Shown here piece after piece: positions 21,293 through 34,104 of a stretch of 64,000 nt of DNA. Numbering within the stretch: the first letter of the stretch is position 1; every line of letters starts with the position of its first letter. This DNA comes from Omphiscola glabra (Eukaryota > Mollusca > Gastropoda > Lymnaeidae), in NCBI GenBank assembly GCA_964017045.1, contig OZ024807.1:14789441-14853440 (forward strand), given 5' to 3'. A program made the translations under genes and the position numbers. Below the pieces are notes generated by a model, which saw only the letters and a program-made list of their open reading frames with translations, was not told the origin of the DNA and ran no database searches.

Positions 21293-21568
21293 CGGCTCAC
21301 GGATTTCTTAAAGTTTCGCTATGACCCAGGACTCAGGACCTGTACAAATCTGGCAAAATCTCAGCAACTCACAGATTTCTTAAAGTTTCGCTATGACCCA
21401 GGACTCAGGACGCAGGACCCAGGACCTGTACAAATCAGGCAAAATCTCAGCAACTCACAGATTTCTTAAAGTTTCGCTATGACCCAGGACCCAGGACCTG
21501 TACAAATCTGGTAAAATCTCAGCAACACACAGATTTCTTTAAGTGTCGCTATGACCCAGGACTCAGGA
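21293..21568. repeat. Tandem array with GACCCAGGACTCAGGACCTG core
   Basis: About three and a half units of roughly 65-80 bp with AAATCTCAGCAACTCACAGA and TTTCGCTATGACCCAGGA. The array resumes at 25578 on the other side of the hAT insertion. Confidence 0.85.
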
Positions 21569-21576
21569 CCTGTAAA

Positions 21577-24500
21577 CAGTGTTTCTTTCAGAAATTTTCC
21601 CCCGAGGGGGCACTTTTGACGCTCGGGGGGGCAGTGCCAGTTTTTCAGTGGCCAGAGGCGTAGCTAAGGGGTGGCAGATGGGACATATGTCCCCGGGCGC
21701 CAGACTAGCGGGGGCATCTAATGGGCTATAGTGTTAATGGATGAAAATAATAGGTTTCAGAGTTTAGCCGGGGGGGGGGGGGTAAAAATGAATCTTGTCC
21801 CCTGTCATCAAAGACTCACGTCAGTGACGTAGAAGTGGGGGGGGGGGGCGAACATTTGGTCTTCCCAGGCGTCATTTTTTCTTTAGATAGAGCGGCGGGA
21901 TTTTCGGACATCTGCAAAGTTTCTATCGAGAAAGGTAGCGTGGCAAAAAAGTTAACCCTAGGCACGCCGCTGGGCAGTGTATATATCAGCACCAAATTTG
22001 GCTGTCATGGCAAGTAATTTTTATCGGGAAGTAGGGCAGCAGAAAATGTGTGATTGTTTAACAATCAAAAGGTGCATTTTGGAGTATACATGATTCGAAT
22101 GTTTTGATAAGACTTTCATTTGATCGGGGGAAATAATTTTTCAAGCGTCAGTGGAGGCATTATGGCGACCAGTGCCAGACACAAACTAAATTCAATTTGG
22201 TTGTGGTGTGCCGAAGAAAATCATTTGATAAAAGATTAGATTCAACCCGTTAGTCACATTGATCGACGTCAAGGAAAAAAAAAAGGGGGGGGGGGGGTAG
22301 CAGAAATTGAGGAATCCGAAGAGTTTGAGCAAAAGTGAAGGCAGGGGTCACCTTAATTTAAAAATAATAAATTCAAAATGCAGTGATGCATTGTGGTGCA
22401 AATTCTTCTTCTTTTTCTGTCTATTAAGGGCCCACGATCAATTTATTGATCATTATGGCTCCTATGAATGTAGATGGGATTTGCAATGTGTCTGTGCCTG
22501 GTGTTGATGCGGATATTTCACTGGTAACAAGAGTTACCTAGTGAGGGTATCATACACTGTATTCAATGTATCTTTAAGACAATGTGTGAAGAAGCATGTC
22601 AAACGTTCATATATTTACTGTTAGATGTCTCGTAGAAAATGCTAAGAATACATCAACATACACCAACTATATGTGGACTATAAATCAGGTTATGATAGCA
22701 TAGACAGGAAATACATGAACGATGCTGTGCTAGAACTTGGAGTCCTTAACAAACTTACCCGACTTATACATATGACGATGGATAACTACAAAAGTAGAAT
22801 CAAATTACAGAGGGAGTACTTGAGGGAGTTCCCAATCAATCTGGGCCTCAGACAAGGAAATCCGTGTATCATTTTCAACATCACTTTAGAAAAAAGCATT
22901 AGAAACATACGTGTGAGCATCTGAGAGGTGGTACAGAACAACCATAAGGAACTTTATAAAGCCAGCCACTGCAATACCTGGCCTACACAGACGATATAGC
23001 GCTACTTGGTAGAAACAGCATTGATGATATAATTAAAACTTTCAGGGAACTTGAAGATGTGACGGTCAAAGCTGGTCTTGATGTAAATAAAGCGAAGGCA
23101 ATATTTATGATAATGTCAGGAAATACGCACTGATGACTTCATCAATATGAACATCTACGCCTTTGAGAGGGTAGCTACTTTCAAATATCTAGGGGTGACT
23201 ATAAATAAGCAAGAGGAAATAAAATCGGATGTACAAGAAAGAATAACAGCATGAAACCGTTCTTATTTCAATTTACAAAAGGTACTTCAAAGCAAAAATC
23301 TCGATAAGGGAACAAAGAAGGAAGTATACACCACTGTCACATGACCAGTAGTGAGACTTGGTACCTACCAGAAAAGCAGAGAACCTGCTAAATATATGAC
23401 CCGATGATAGACAATTTTGTTTTGGGAATCCGTACAAACTAAGAGCTATATCAATTGTACAAATACCCATCCATAGTCACAACAATATAAAAAAAGGCAG
23501 ACTGCCCTAGGCAGGGCACATTGAAAGGATGCCGGATTCTGGAGCAACACAAACGATCTACAGGCAGAAACCTAGGGGCAGACGGCTCACCGGTCGACCA
23601 AGACTGAGATGGATTGACGATGTAGAGAAGGGCTTACAAAGGTTGGGGTTCGCACATGGAGGTGTAAAGCGATGGATCGATCCCAATGGAAGAATGGGGT
23701 GGAGCAGGCCAGGGCCCTAAATGGGATGAAGCGCCACTGATGTAAACATTTCAGACATTTGGGTGGGAAGCGCTAGAAATAACGATAATAACAGGACATC
23801 ACTAACTCTTCCACCAGCACAATATTAAATAAATTGAGTCCAATTGGGATCCCTTAGGGTATGTTTTTTATCGAGAGATACTCCTTAGCTTAGACTCGCC
23901 CCTTACAACTTTATAGGCCCCGGAAATTTTTTGATAAATTCAAAATGCAAGAATGCATTTTTTTAAAAAAATACCGTAGTTAAATTTAGTTTCGCATCAT
24001 TAAACACTTAACTGTAGAGCAACGGGAGAGATGCTAGTTAAGATTTTATGTGTCATTTGACATAAGAGCCATCGTACAAGTGACGTCTCTGATTGACTAA
24101 GTGTGGTATGCAAACATTTTTTTAAAATTGAAAAGTAATGTATTTTTAAAGTTATTATTTTAAAACATTTTTGCGATCAACTACATAAAAATAATGAATT
24201 TACTACAAAATATTTGTAAAATTAAGAAAAAAGACTTCCTTTCAAAAAAGGTATCCATCCCAAAAAAGAAATGCTAAAATAGTTTTACATTTTGAACGAA
24301 AAAGAAAAAAACAAAAACATACGTTTATTTCAAAATATTTCCAAGTTTCACCAAAGTCAAAAAGAAAAAAAGCTTTTCTGTACAAAAGGCTATAGAATAT
24401 ATCTTTATGGGTTTTCAAAATTGGTATTTATTTATAAATCATATGTAACCGATATAATTGTTTAGAAGTCAAGAATTGTTTACAAAAGACTCATATATTT

Positions 24501-25569
24501 ATTAATGTGTGATTTTTTTCGTATAAATTATTAAAGTTTCAATTCTCAATATTCAGTTGATTTAAATGTTAATTAAGAAATTTAGACTACTATAATTTGC
24601 TTCAGATCATTACAACTTGCCTCTTCGATATTATACTTGAAAACAATTTTTTTACCAATTCCATATACTTTTTTTTAACTACTACCAAAAATGGCATTTA
24701 CAAGATAATCGAAATACTCCAATTTTTTTTATTCGTTGTTTAAATATATATTATATTCTTTCTACTGGATTATCATCTTAAAATATTTTTTTTTAATAGT
24801 TCCAACAGCTGGGGAAGATTGTTTATTATTATTATATTAACTGAGAAAAGTCATTGGGGATTTAATAAATAAAGACTTTTTTAAAAATCATTTTACTGTG
24901 TTCCCGAAACTGTGTTAAAAAATTAGAAACACTCGATTTAATAATTATGATGAAATGTCCACTATTTGTATGTAACCGCTAAATTCCTTATTTTAAAAAA
25001 AATAAATATTATTATTATTATTTTTAAATTTTCATTTTATCTATGTCAGCATACATCTTTGGAATCTACTACATTAAAATGTTTGCTAAAAATGATTTTT
25101 TAAAGCATGATGCTATTATACTATATACTTTAAAAACAGATTGCACATGTTTATTTATTAGCAAGAACTATATTTAAAAAGTCTTTCAACTTTTGCAGCT
25201 GCAAAATGTAATTAAATGAAAGATACCGATATTTGCTAAAAAGTAAGATTTAGCTTATGATCAGGAGCGGCCAATCTTAAAACAATACCATATTTATAAT
25301 CGATTTATGCGAGCCTGTAACTGTAACAAGATTAACCTGAACGCTATGGATCATCAATATATATCGAACAAAGCGATATTTTATTTGTTCCAATAATTGT
25401 TATCGATTAAAGGCACACAGTTCAATAACTTTTAAAAATTTTATAAAAATTAAATTTAGAGTAGTTTTTTTTTTATTATTTTTTTTTCTTACACATTTTC
25501 CCCCGGGGGGGCACTTGACTTGCTCCGGGGGGCAGTACCCCCCTGGAGGTATGCCTGAAAGAAACACTG
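21577..25569. mobile_element. hAT-type element, 3993 bp, decayed, with nested LINE
   Basis: Inverted ends CAGTGTTTCTTTCAG and CTGAAAGAAACACTG, flanked by a perfect 8-bp duplication CCTGTAAA (21569-21576, 25570-25577). Just inside each end lies a C-rich/G-rich box (TTTTCCCCCGAGGGGGCAC, and TTTTCCCCCGGGGGGGCAC near the right). The interior holds a dead LINE and about 1.6 kb of AT-rich DNA (23.88-25.49 kb); no transposase frame. Confidence 0.85.
22640..23745 (+). pseudogene. Non-LTR retrotransposon reverse-transcriptase remnant
   Basis: Readable pieces in shifting frames: DYKSGYDSIDRKYMNDAVLE and LGLRQGNP (palm region), LAYTDDIALLGRNSIDDI (catalytic Y-x-DD as YTDD), FERVATFKYLGVTINKQ, and a C-terminal KPRGRRLTGRPRLRWIDDVE followed by a degraded EQARALNGM-like stretch. 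Several stops and frameshifts make it inactive. The order matches the RT-to-C-terminus order of LINE ORF2 proteins. Confidence 0.85.
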
Positions 25570-25577
25570 CCTGTAAA

Positions 25578-26400
25578 AATCTGGTAAAATCGCTGAATCT
25601 GTGAGCTCGGTAGCACTAATACACAGGTTCTAAAGTATTTTCAGGTCGCGACCACAAACAAATGGACACGCGACCGCGATGCATTAAAAAAAAGTGGGGA
25701 GGGGGGTGGGGGAGAGAGATTTTTACTGGGTAAAATACGATAAATAAAAAAACAACATAAAAATTATATATTTCAAATTGCTTTTTTTTATTAAAAAAAA
25801 TTGAAGCCAATATTTAATGCTATGACTGACATTCCAGCTGAAACATTAAGACAACAATCAAATAATGAAAACGGCTTTTAAATCACTATTTCTCCTAGTT
25901 TATTGTTTTCAACAGCGACCCCAACAAACATCCATTCGCAACCCCATTTTAGATCACGTCCCAAGGCCTGGGAACCAGGCTCTAGTAGCTTGATCATACC
26001 AGACTGTTCGTGTGCAAACTACCTTAATATTGTGGGGTTTTTTTTTTGTGTGTTTTTTTTCCTTCCTAAATCAACTTATAGCTGGTAATAATACATATAC
26101 ATGAGTGCATTAACATAATTATTTAATTGTTGGTTGTTTCCTTTGTTTTGTTTTTTTTAAACGAGCACCTAGTTTTTTTCTAGATGGATTTGAAATTAGA
26201 ATCTGCGACTGGTAAAGAATGCAAAAAATCTAATAAAATGTTCAGTTTTTTTTTTCTACAGGCGGTAATATCTGACTTTTGCTCAGCAAACAAATTATGA
26301 GCCAGTTATCTATTTTTAGGACTAAGCCAAAAATAAAGTAAAGGGGTGGGGTTGAGGCTGAAGCAGCTAGCAGCACGTGGTCAACCTCTCCAAGCTTAAC
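25578..26400. other. End of the split array, then non-coding DNA
   Basis: The CCTGTAAAAATCTGGTAAAA unit resumes the array broken at 21568. The rest is T-rich DNA with hAT-like debris but no gene. Confidence 0.5.
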
Positions 26401-26402
26401 GT

Positions 26403-26528
26403 CGCATCATCATTATCATCTTCATCATCATCATCATCTTCATCATTATATTCATCATCATCATCATCACCATTATCATCATCATCATCATCATCATCAT
26501 TATCATCATCATCATCATCATCATCATC

Positions 26529-26602
<74 letters not shown>

Positions 26603-27042
26603 CATCATCATCATCATCTTCATCATCATCATCATCATCATCATTATCATCATCATCATAATCATCATCCTCATCATCATCTTCATCATCATCTTCATCA
26701 TCATCATCATCATCTTCATCATCATCATCATCTTCATCATCATCATCATCATCACGTCCCTTAGTCCTTGGACCGTTGGGGCGACACAAAAGACATGAAA
26801 ACTATCCTTCTCTATTCCAATCGGTCCTCTGCACTACGCATAGCATCGCCTAGTTTTAATCCCGTCAATTCTTTGATGTTATCTTCCCATCTTTTTCTCT
26901 GTCTTCCTCTTCTTCTTCCTCCTCTAGTTGTGCCCTGCATGATTTCTTTGGCTAGCCCTTGTTTTCTGGTAACGTGGCTATACCACTCAAGTTTGCGCTT
27001 TTTTACATTAGTGTTAGATTTAAAGCAATTTTTTTTAAACAC
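26403..27042 (-). mobile_element. LINE 3' end with (GAT)n tail
   Basis: On the minus strand, 27042-26812 encodes KKRKLEWYSHVTRKQGLAKE, then GGRRRGRQRKRWEDNIKELT and AMRSAEDR, the usual C-terminus of animal LINE ORF2 proteins. Degraded tail sequence follows, then about 350 bp of GAT-type trinucleotide repeat (26403-26755). The microsatellite is best read as the element's 3' tail. The Asp-rich, Met-rich and Ser-rich frames across it are artefacts. Confidence 0.75.
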
Positions 27043-27357
27043 AACTATCTTTCATAATTTAATTCAGTTTTAGAATATTTGATTTAGAATTAATTAATTC
27101 TCAACCCCAAATCACTTTTATCACGCTTAACTGGCATACGCATAATTCTGAGAAATGAGGAGCCTCCCGTTGCCCCTAACACATTGAGCGGATGAATTTT
27201 TTATTCAAATACGAATAGAACTATAGAGACATGAAGGAGAATACTTAATGAAGAAAGTATACAATTTACAATACAATATATCAGTATCATCATTCATGAT
27301 ATAACTGAAAGGTCAGTCTCTCGTCTTGTCTTATGATCACTATTCCTTGCATCCCTT

Positions 27358-27525
27358 GAATGCCAACTCACATTCCCTGAATGCCAACTCACATCCAATG
27401 AATGCCAACTCACATCCCCTGAATGTCATCTCACATCCCATGAATGCCAACTCACATCCAATGAATTCCAACTTACATCCAATGAATGTCAACTCACATC
27501 CCCTGAATACCAACTCACATCCCCT
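27358..27525. repeat. 21-bp minisatellite, eight units
   Basis: Units of the form GAATGCCAACTCACATCCC plus two bases. Followed directly by a different, 92-bp array. Confidence 0.9.
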
Positions 27526-27539
27526 GAAATGCCCCCCCC

Positions 27540-27737
27540 CCCCCGTCCCCCAGGATGGAAAAAGAAAACATGTATTACAACATTGTGTGGTAGTAAGCAT
27601 GAAGTTCAGTTTAAATGGCCACCACAAAATGCCCCCGTCCCCCAGGATGGAAAAAGAAAACATGTATTACAACATTGTGTGGTAGTAAGCATGAAGTTCA
27701 ATTTAAATGGCCACCACAAAATGCCCCCGTCCCCCAG
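27540..27737. repeat. 92-bp tandem repeat, two units and a partial third
   Basis: GTCCCCCAGGATGG starts recur at 27545 and 27637, and a partial unit at 27729. The copies are nearly identical. Confidence 0.9.
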
Positions 27738-28680
27738 TGAAAACAATTGTGACAAAGTGCCCTTCCGAGCTCCTGTGATGCCAAACTGTATCCTTGAACA
27801 ACATTGATTGACAAGTGATTCTGTGCGCCAGTTAATCTGACCCCCCCCCCCCCTTTTTTTTTTCTTCGCACCACCTTCCCTGCTCCATCTCTCATCACTG
27901 TGTGTGCATATCGGAAGCTACTGACAAGCCATAAGTGTTGTCACTGATGACGACGACTGCTTTGTGAACCCCGGACCATACAATTGCTTATAGCATACTG
28001 CGCGTGATATCATATGCTGATCATTGAAGGGCGTCAGGCCAATGGCGTAGCTAGATTTAGTGCCATCCGGGAGGGGTCGCCCCCCCCCCCTTCCGTACCC
28101 TTTCCTACGCCAGCGCGTCTGGGTATTGCAGGCCAATTTTCTATCTTCTTTTTTTAATGGTCATCTTTAAAAAATCCTGCATTGGACCTCTGCATAACGG
28201 TATCTGGTTACAATAATTCCTCAGAGTGCTTAGCACCTGAAAGCAAGCCTCTCAAACAACATGTCACTGGATGAACAATCCAACGGCCAGCATGTGCAGC
28301 TTATTCTATCTTGTTGGCGTTGTGCTGATTAATAGATGCAGTCGAAACAAAGTCCACCTGTCTCTTTTTTTATTGGTTTCTAACTGCGAACATTTTTCCA
28401 CGAACTGTTACCTACTATAATAAATACGGCTGAGATGGCAGTGTGTACTATATGGGGAAACGTACACGCTTTTAAGAAGGAAACACGCGGTATCATCAGG
28501 CAATAATATGTAAATAATGTGAATACATTTAGCCATTGTGTAAAGCTAAATCCGCGATCTTTTCATTTCACCAACCCACCCCCACCCGTGCTGCTACAAA
28601 GTAGGCCTAAAGTAAAGTGCTTTTTTTTTAAATTAATAGTTTAAAGGTTTTGGAATTAAAAAAGAAAACAAAAAAAAACA
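27738..28680. other. Intergenic DNA, no gene seen
   Basis: C runs at about 27841-27853 and 28081-28090. A GGCGTAGCTAG / CTACGCCAG pair near 28041-28110 hints at another short MITE but without a convincing duplication. Confidence 0.4.
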
Positions 28681-28689
28681 AAGCCAGCT

Positions 28690-28815
28690 GAGCAGCAGTT
28701 TTTGAACTATTTGAATTCACTTTGTTAATGGTACGGCATTCGGCTTTCTTTGTGAGGCTCCACGTCTGACAAGAATACATGATCACATATCTTATTATAG
28801 GCAGGTACACAGTTT
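28690..28815 (-). pseudogene. LINE fragment
   Basis: The minus strand reads KKTVYLPIIRYVIMYSCQTW then SLTKKAECRTINKVN, resembling the motif downstream of the RT domain in LINE proteins (usually ...LYG-ETWTLTK...). Same strand as the fragment at 26812-27042 and in the expected order, so the two may be one broken element. Confidence 0.45.
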
Positions 28816-29552
28816 TCTTCCAATCCCCCCCCCCCCCCCCCCAAACCCACGCTGGGTCTGCTTTTTTCAAGTAAACTTCGAAAGTTAAAAATACGCACGG
28901 TTGTCTGCTGCGATCCTTTCCTGAATGTCGATCATTATTTCATTTTGTAAACTCATTGTAGACGTAGTGTATTTTTTAATTATTTTTTTTTAAAACTTAA
29001 AGGCAATAGTTTTTTTGTTTTTTGTGTGTGTGTGTGTGTGTGTGGATCAAATGCAATAACAATTAGCGATGATAAAAGCTAATAATTTTTGTGAAGAACA
29101 ACCATGTTGAGAGCCACTGATCTCCTCTTACACTCATATCTGCGCACAAGTGGGACACCCTCACTTTGAAGTTACGGTAACCTTCAGTGACCGTGGGGCC
29201 GCGGCTGTATTATTTTTAATTCCCTGTGAAGTTCGATACCCGAACTAAGAAATTAAGGGGGATCGGGGGGAAGGGGGGGGGAGCGTCGTTTAGTATCGCC
29301 GTGACCAGGCTCTTTTGAAGAAAACATGTCCGGCTAAATATTAATTTGTATCCTCACCCACCGCACTTCTGGATTGACGCACGAATCCAAATGTTGGCAA
29401 AAGCCTGGCATTATCAACCCATCAAAGTTACTGTCCATGATATAACGAGAGGTTATGGGTTAATTTCATTTCTCTGTGAACGGGGCATATTTCTGTTACT
29501 CTTTGGGAAAAGAAGTTTTAAAATGTTTTATGGACAAACAGATGAATGAATG
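28816..29552. other. Intergenic DNA
   Basis: Contains an 18-base C run at the left edge (28825-28842), a (TG)n run at about 29024-29043, and TTGAGAGCCACTG at about 29108, which resembles a hAT right end. No gene. Confidence 0.4.
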
Positions 29553-29554
29553 TA

Positions 29555-30091
29555 CTTTGCAACCCCGCTATAACGCGATGATCATGGTCCATAAAATCGG
29601 ATCGCGTTAAAAGCGGGGTTGCGTTAATGCGCGGTTTTACAATATTTAACTTTTTTCCGAGAACATGTACTCGTATACATGTACAATGATCAAAAGTCGG
29701 CTTATCATCAGATGAATATTAACTGCAATGCATTAATTAAGATATATTCAAATAATCGATGGCTAATATATTTATAGGTTATTACTGTGCATTACAAACA
29801 TTTACCAATTTGTATTTGTTTGAACGATAATACAGATTGACCGATAATACCAGACTATCACTATATCATGAAAAGTGTATCAACACCGTATGCTACCGTG
29901 CCGTCGTGGCATGCAGTTCATCCATAATGGATGTAATTTCATTGAAAATCGTACAGATTTAAAATATTCAATAATTTTTTTATTTTTTTTTCTCCATGTG
30001 AATGAATATACAAAATTTCGAGAGCCATGCTACAACTGCGTTATATCTGAATTTGCGTTATGGCGGGGCGCGTTATAGCGGGGTTCCACTG
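29555..30091. mobile_element. pogo/Tigger-like MITE, 537 bp
   Basis: Termini CTTTGCAACCCCGCTATAAC and the complement of CAGTGGAACCCCGCTATAAC, with TA on each side (29553-29554, 30092-30093). Subterminal GCGTTA repeats. No transposase. Confidence 0.8.
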
Positions 30092-30429
30092 TATTTAATT
30101 TTTTTTTTTTTACAGATTTTGATATATATTTTTTAAATATTATTTTAAATCAGTTACACATTGAATGAATCTAAATTTGTTACAGATAATAGTTACAACT
30201 TTAAAAAAAAAATTATGCTCGGAATTGCATGGAATGTGGCAAAAATCTATTCCAAATGTATCTTCTTCTTGTTGCTTTTTTTTTTTAACTCTGACATAGC
30301 ATAAGAATTGCTTGATATCGAGTTCCTATATATCAATGGCACCGTAGCCTGTTTAGAAATCTAATTCTTAAAAAGGACAACCAAACCAAAAGCTAACTTT
30401 TAAAAGTATAATTTAATAAATTTGTTTTG

Positions 30430-30645
30430 CAATTGTCCTCGTGTGGTTCGAGATCCCACAATATTTTGCTCGTATGTCGAGATCCCACCATATTTTCTTC
30501 ATGTGTCGTGATCCCACCCTATTTTTCTCGTGTGTCGTGACACCACGGTAATGTCCTCGCGTGTCGCTACAACGATATTGCCCTCCATGTGTCGTGACAA
30601 TAACGACACTGTCTTCGTGTGTCGTGACACCACGACATTGTCCCC
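30430..30645. repeat. ~30-bp CpG-rich minisatellite
   Basis: Six or seven degenerate units around TCGTGTGTCGTGACACCACG. Open frames on both strands through it are not genes. Confidence 0.8.
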
Positions 30646-31122
30646 GTGCGGTGTTACCATCCACGATAGCGTCCTCGGGACGTACTCGGTCGTCCAAAAG
30701 GATAGTTCTAGCATTTTACGAGAAAAGACGTTAGCTTCACAAGAGACGACCTTACTGGAAGCAACATGCCACCGAAGGACACAGGGTGAGACTGCTATAC
30801 ACATATGACTGCAATCAGTTGTACAATCCTAGAGTTGTTGGTGTCGTCCTTGTTGTTGACTCCACGAGTGTCGACCGCTGCCGACTTCTGCCGATCGCCG
30901 AAGACACTGATGGTATGTTTATCATTATCAGAACAAAAGACCGCGTTTACAAAAGGTCCCCTAATGTCACCCTTACTTCTCGCGCGCCCAGGTTTCTGAC
31001 CTTTGACTCCCAAGAAATATGATCAGGGCCCGGACACTCCCCCCCCCCCCCTACTTGTTTATTATTAACTGTTCCACAGAGGTTTTAGTCTAAAATGTCA
31101 GACAGCTTTGGTAAAACTAATA

Positions 31123-31290
31123 GTCTAGAGCAGTGGTTCCCCACCTGTGCTCCACAGAGCCCCGATGGCTGCGCGTGCACTTCTCACGTGCTCCGCGATC
31201 GTTACATGTATCAAGAATCTGCATATTGTACACTTTTAGCGTGTATGGCACGGGGCTCCCCCTGGGGCTCCCCCCCCCCCCCCAGAAACT
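31123..31290 (+). repeat. hAT-like left terminus
   Basis: CAGTGGTTCCCCACCTGTGC after TCTAGAG fits a hAT end. No matching right end or duplication was found, so this is a fragment at best. Confidence 0.35.
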
Positions 31291-31554
31291 GATTCTTTAA
31301 AAAAAAAGGCCTCCGCGAGTCCAAAAACACAGTGATCAGCTGGTGTAGAGATTTGATTCAAATTTGGAGTGTACCCATGTTTGAACAACTTTTTTATACA
31401 AGAGAATGGTCGTTAAGTGATGCACGAGATTACATGTAACGGATAATTTCCCGCGCTTCGATCAGAAGACATCCGTACCCATGACCGGAAGCGTTATTTA
31501 TATGTAACAGATTGTCCCTCGCTGTCTTGTAGGATAATAAACTAAAAGTGAATC

Positions 31555-31800
31555 TTAAGTTAAAGTAGAGGCCCCTGAAGTGAACCTTCAGTTAGAGTAT
31601 AGGCCCCCGAAGTGAACCTTCAGTTAAAGTAGAGGCCCCTGAAGTGAACCTTCAGTTAGAGTAGAGGCCCCTGAAGTGAACCTTCAGTAAGAGTATAGTC
31701 CCCTAAAGTGAACCTTCAGTTAAAGTATAGTCCCCTGAAGTGAAACTTCAGTTAAAGTAGAGGCCCCTGAAGTGAGACTTCAGTTTAGAGTATAGGCCTC
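31555..31800. repeat. 32-bp minisatellite, about eight units
   Basis: Core AGAGGCCCCTGAAGTGAACC with AGTTAAAGT spacers. Confidence 0.85.
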
Positions 31801-32780
31801 TGCACAAACTATCGAGGGGGGGGGGGGAGCATTAAGTGTCTGAATACAAAACAATGGACTCGGCGACAAAATAATTTTGACAATGCTGAAATAATTAATG
31901 TAGGCTATGTGGGGGTGGGGGTGAAGAGGTCCGGCAAAAAACAGAACGCTTAACACGTCACTAGTTCGTCTCTAGATTTATTATAAAAAAATATATTTGA
32001 AGTCGGAGCAATAATGGTATACATCTAAAAGCCCGTTAGGTATTATTCATAACCATACAGTTCATAAAGGCTTTTCTTCCTTATGTTATAAGAAAACAAT
32101 CTCTTGAATGTAAATTAATTACATCTTCCCCCCCCCCCTTTTTATTTTTCAAAAAGAAATGGAAACAAGACTGCTACGACTGCTAATTTCATACTTGGTC
32201 ATACAGCAGACGTGACCTACTAATTCTACACCATCAGAAGCAGCACACACATTTTTAAAATGCATATTCACCAGCGCCTCGGAAAACAAACGCAATTTCA
32301 TATACGCCAACAAAGAGAGCGTTAATTATAAGTGACTTTGAGCTGTCTTGCCGGGCAAACAAGATTTTGCACAGGCGTGTCATTATGGGGGGGGGGAAGG
32401 GGGGGCACTTCTACGTTCGTGGTAGGAGATTAAAGTTACGAAACGATCTAAAATTCCACGTCGCGAACTGACGTTTACAGGCGTCAAGGTTACTTCCCCG
32501 CGGGGCTCCATAGTAGACACGCCCGCGACTTTTTCCATTTCATGGAGCGATTAAATAAATTTGTCACGGGTAGATACAATATTCAACTAATGAAAACACA
32601 AAGCGTTTAAAACTCAAGGGCGGAAAAAGGGGGGTGGGGGCGAAAACGGGTTTCATCATTAACTTTGATGTAACTAAATTTATTTATTTTTAATTAAGAA
32701 ATTAAACATCTATTCTCTTCGATCTGGCGTCTCAGACATGTAGGCAGGTAAGTTTAGGTCAAACATACAGGCGGGTAGGT
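31801..32780. other. Intergenic DNA becoming GC-richer to the right
   Basis: G runs near 31817 and 32390, and CpG-containing sequence at 32450-32560. Could be promoter-proximal to the candidate exon ending at 32983, but no core promoter element is convincing. Confidence 0.35.
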
Positions 32781-32786
32781 TAAGTC

Positions 32787-32983
32787 TTGATAAACTGCGC
32801 CACGGTTTCCGACTCCCTTCAAAAACTGCTGGCGACGCTTGAGACCTGTCGAATCTGTTTGAGTTTTAGAGGACGTCTTAGAGAAAGTCAAACACTTGTC
32901 CATCGCAGCTTCCGCCTGTTTCAATCAGGCTCCTGTGAAATTGTGGATTTTTTGTTTTCTTTGTATCGAGGAGCGAGCGGAAG
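32787..32983 (+). other. Candidate 5' untranslated exon (end defined by donor)
   Basis: Ends AGCGAGCGGAAG before GTGAGC, a good donor, in locally CpG-rich DNA. An ATG frame runs through it from 32787 (start MINCATVSDSLQ) but resembles nothing known. The left limit is arbitrary. It could be the first exon of the bestrophin transcript or of an unknown RNA. Confidence 0.25.
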
Positions 32984-33203
32984 GTGAGCCAGATTTCTTT
33001 GTTTTAATCATTTATTTTAAATTTTACATTTTATTTTTATCTTGCCGATAATTAAAAAGCATGCGTTTTTCTTTCTGACATGGATAACCCATGGTCAAGA
33101 ATATAATTTATGGTTTATGAAGTTTTAATTTGATAATGTACTGTATTTTTAGTTTCTCAATCTGAACATTACATTGTATGAACAAAATACCTACTCATAG
33201 AGT

Positions 33204-33364
33204 CAGAGGCGTAACTGGGTTTTTGACGCCCATGGCTAATTTATTTTTGGCACCCTTGATAAACTGAAAAATTTAAATTTAGAGATTTAGCTGCGCCCTT
33301 TTGAACTGGCACAGGCCGACGCCCTTGGCAACTGCCCCAATGCCAAGCCGTTGTTACGCCACTG
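33204..33364. mobile_element. hAT-like MITE, 161 bp
   Basis: Ends CAGAGGCGTAAC and GTTACGCCACTG; perfect 8-bp duplication CATAGAGT (33196-33203, 33365-33372). Confidence 0.9.
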
Positions 33365-34104
33365 CATAGAGTGGCCGGCAACATGTGGCTATTTTTTTTA
33401 AAAATCTTTGTATTAAAATTATGCCATTAAAAATATATATCCACCCTGGAGTGTGACTCACAAAATATTTTGTAATCAGGTAAAGCTTATAAAAATGGCC
33501 CCTCACACACAAAAGGTTTTTGTGAGCATAGTGTTTGAAATCAGTACCAGCCTTTAATGCCGTCAAATTATTTAATAAATTTCCAAGTTTTGCAGATAAA
33601 AGAGATTAACGTGCTCAGAGTTGGTTAGAAGTCACAAATCTGAATGATAACTAATAAGTCCCTGATATGGCTAAGAGAATTCACTAAATGGCTGTTTTTT
33701 TTTTCACTAGTGAAATAATTTAATGTGGATGTATCGTATTCAAATTTTTTTTATTTATGTGCTGAAAATGTACCATGTAATCAAAAAACATTTCCATTTG
33801 TTTGGATCAAGAAAATAATCGTATCTTATCTTGTCTTATCTGATCTATTTTAAAATTAAAAAGCTTAATTGCCGTGGTTCCCATTCCCTTAAAAATTTTA
33901 TTTAAAAAAATCATTTTATGGATTAATTCTAAATATCCCCAATTTTTACGGATAAACATTTCTTTTTCTTTTTTTTTTTCCATTAGCATTTTAAAATAAT
34001 TGTGTGGCTAAAAATAGATGTTATCTATCCGTTCTCCGTACGGCTACGTTTCTGTGACAATATATTAGGCGTACGAAACGTTCCCATGTGACCGGGGTCG
34101 TCCA

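Noticed and set aside
26367..26789. Aspartate-rich, methionine-rich and serine-rich proteins
   Set aside because: Different frames of one trinucleotide microsatellite, explained as a LINE tail.
28041..28115. Another GGCGTAG MITE
   Set aside because: Ends are imperfect and the flanks do not give a convincing target duplication.
30430..30645. tRNA-like B box (GTGGTTCGAGATCCCAC) or CRISPR-like array
   Set aside because: It belongs to a degenerate minisatellite, lacks an A box and cloverleaf, and has no spacers; the genome is animal.
32787..32987. Protein of 66 residues
   Set aside because: No similarity and it spans a likely donor at 32984; kept only as a candidate untranslated exon.
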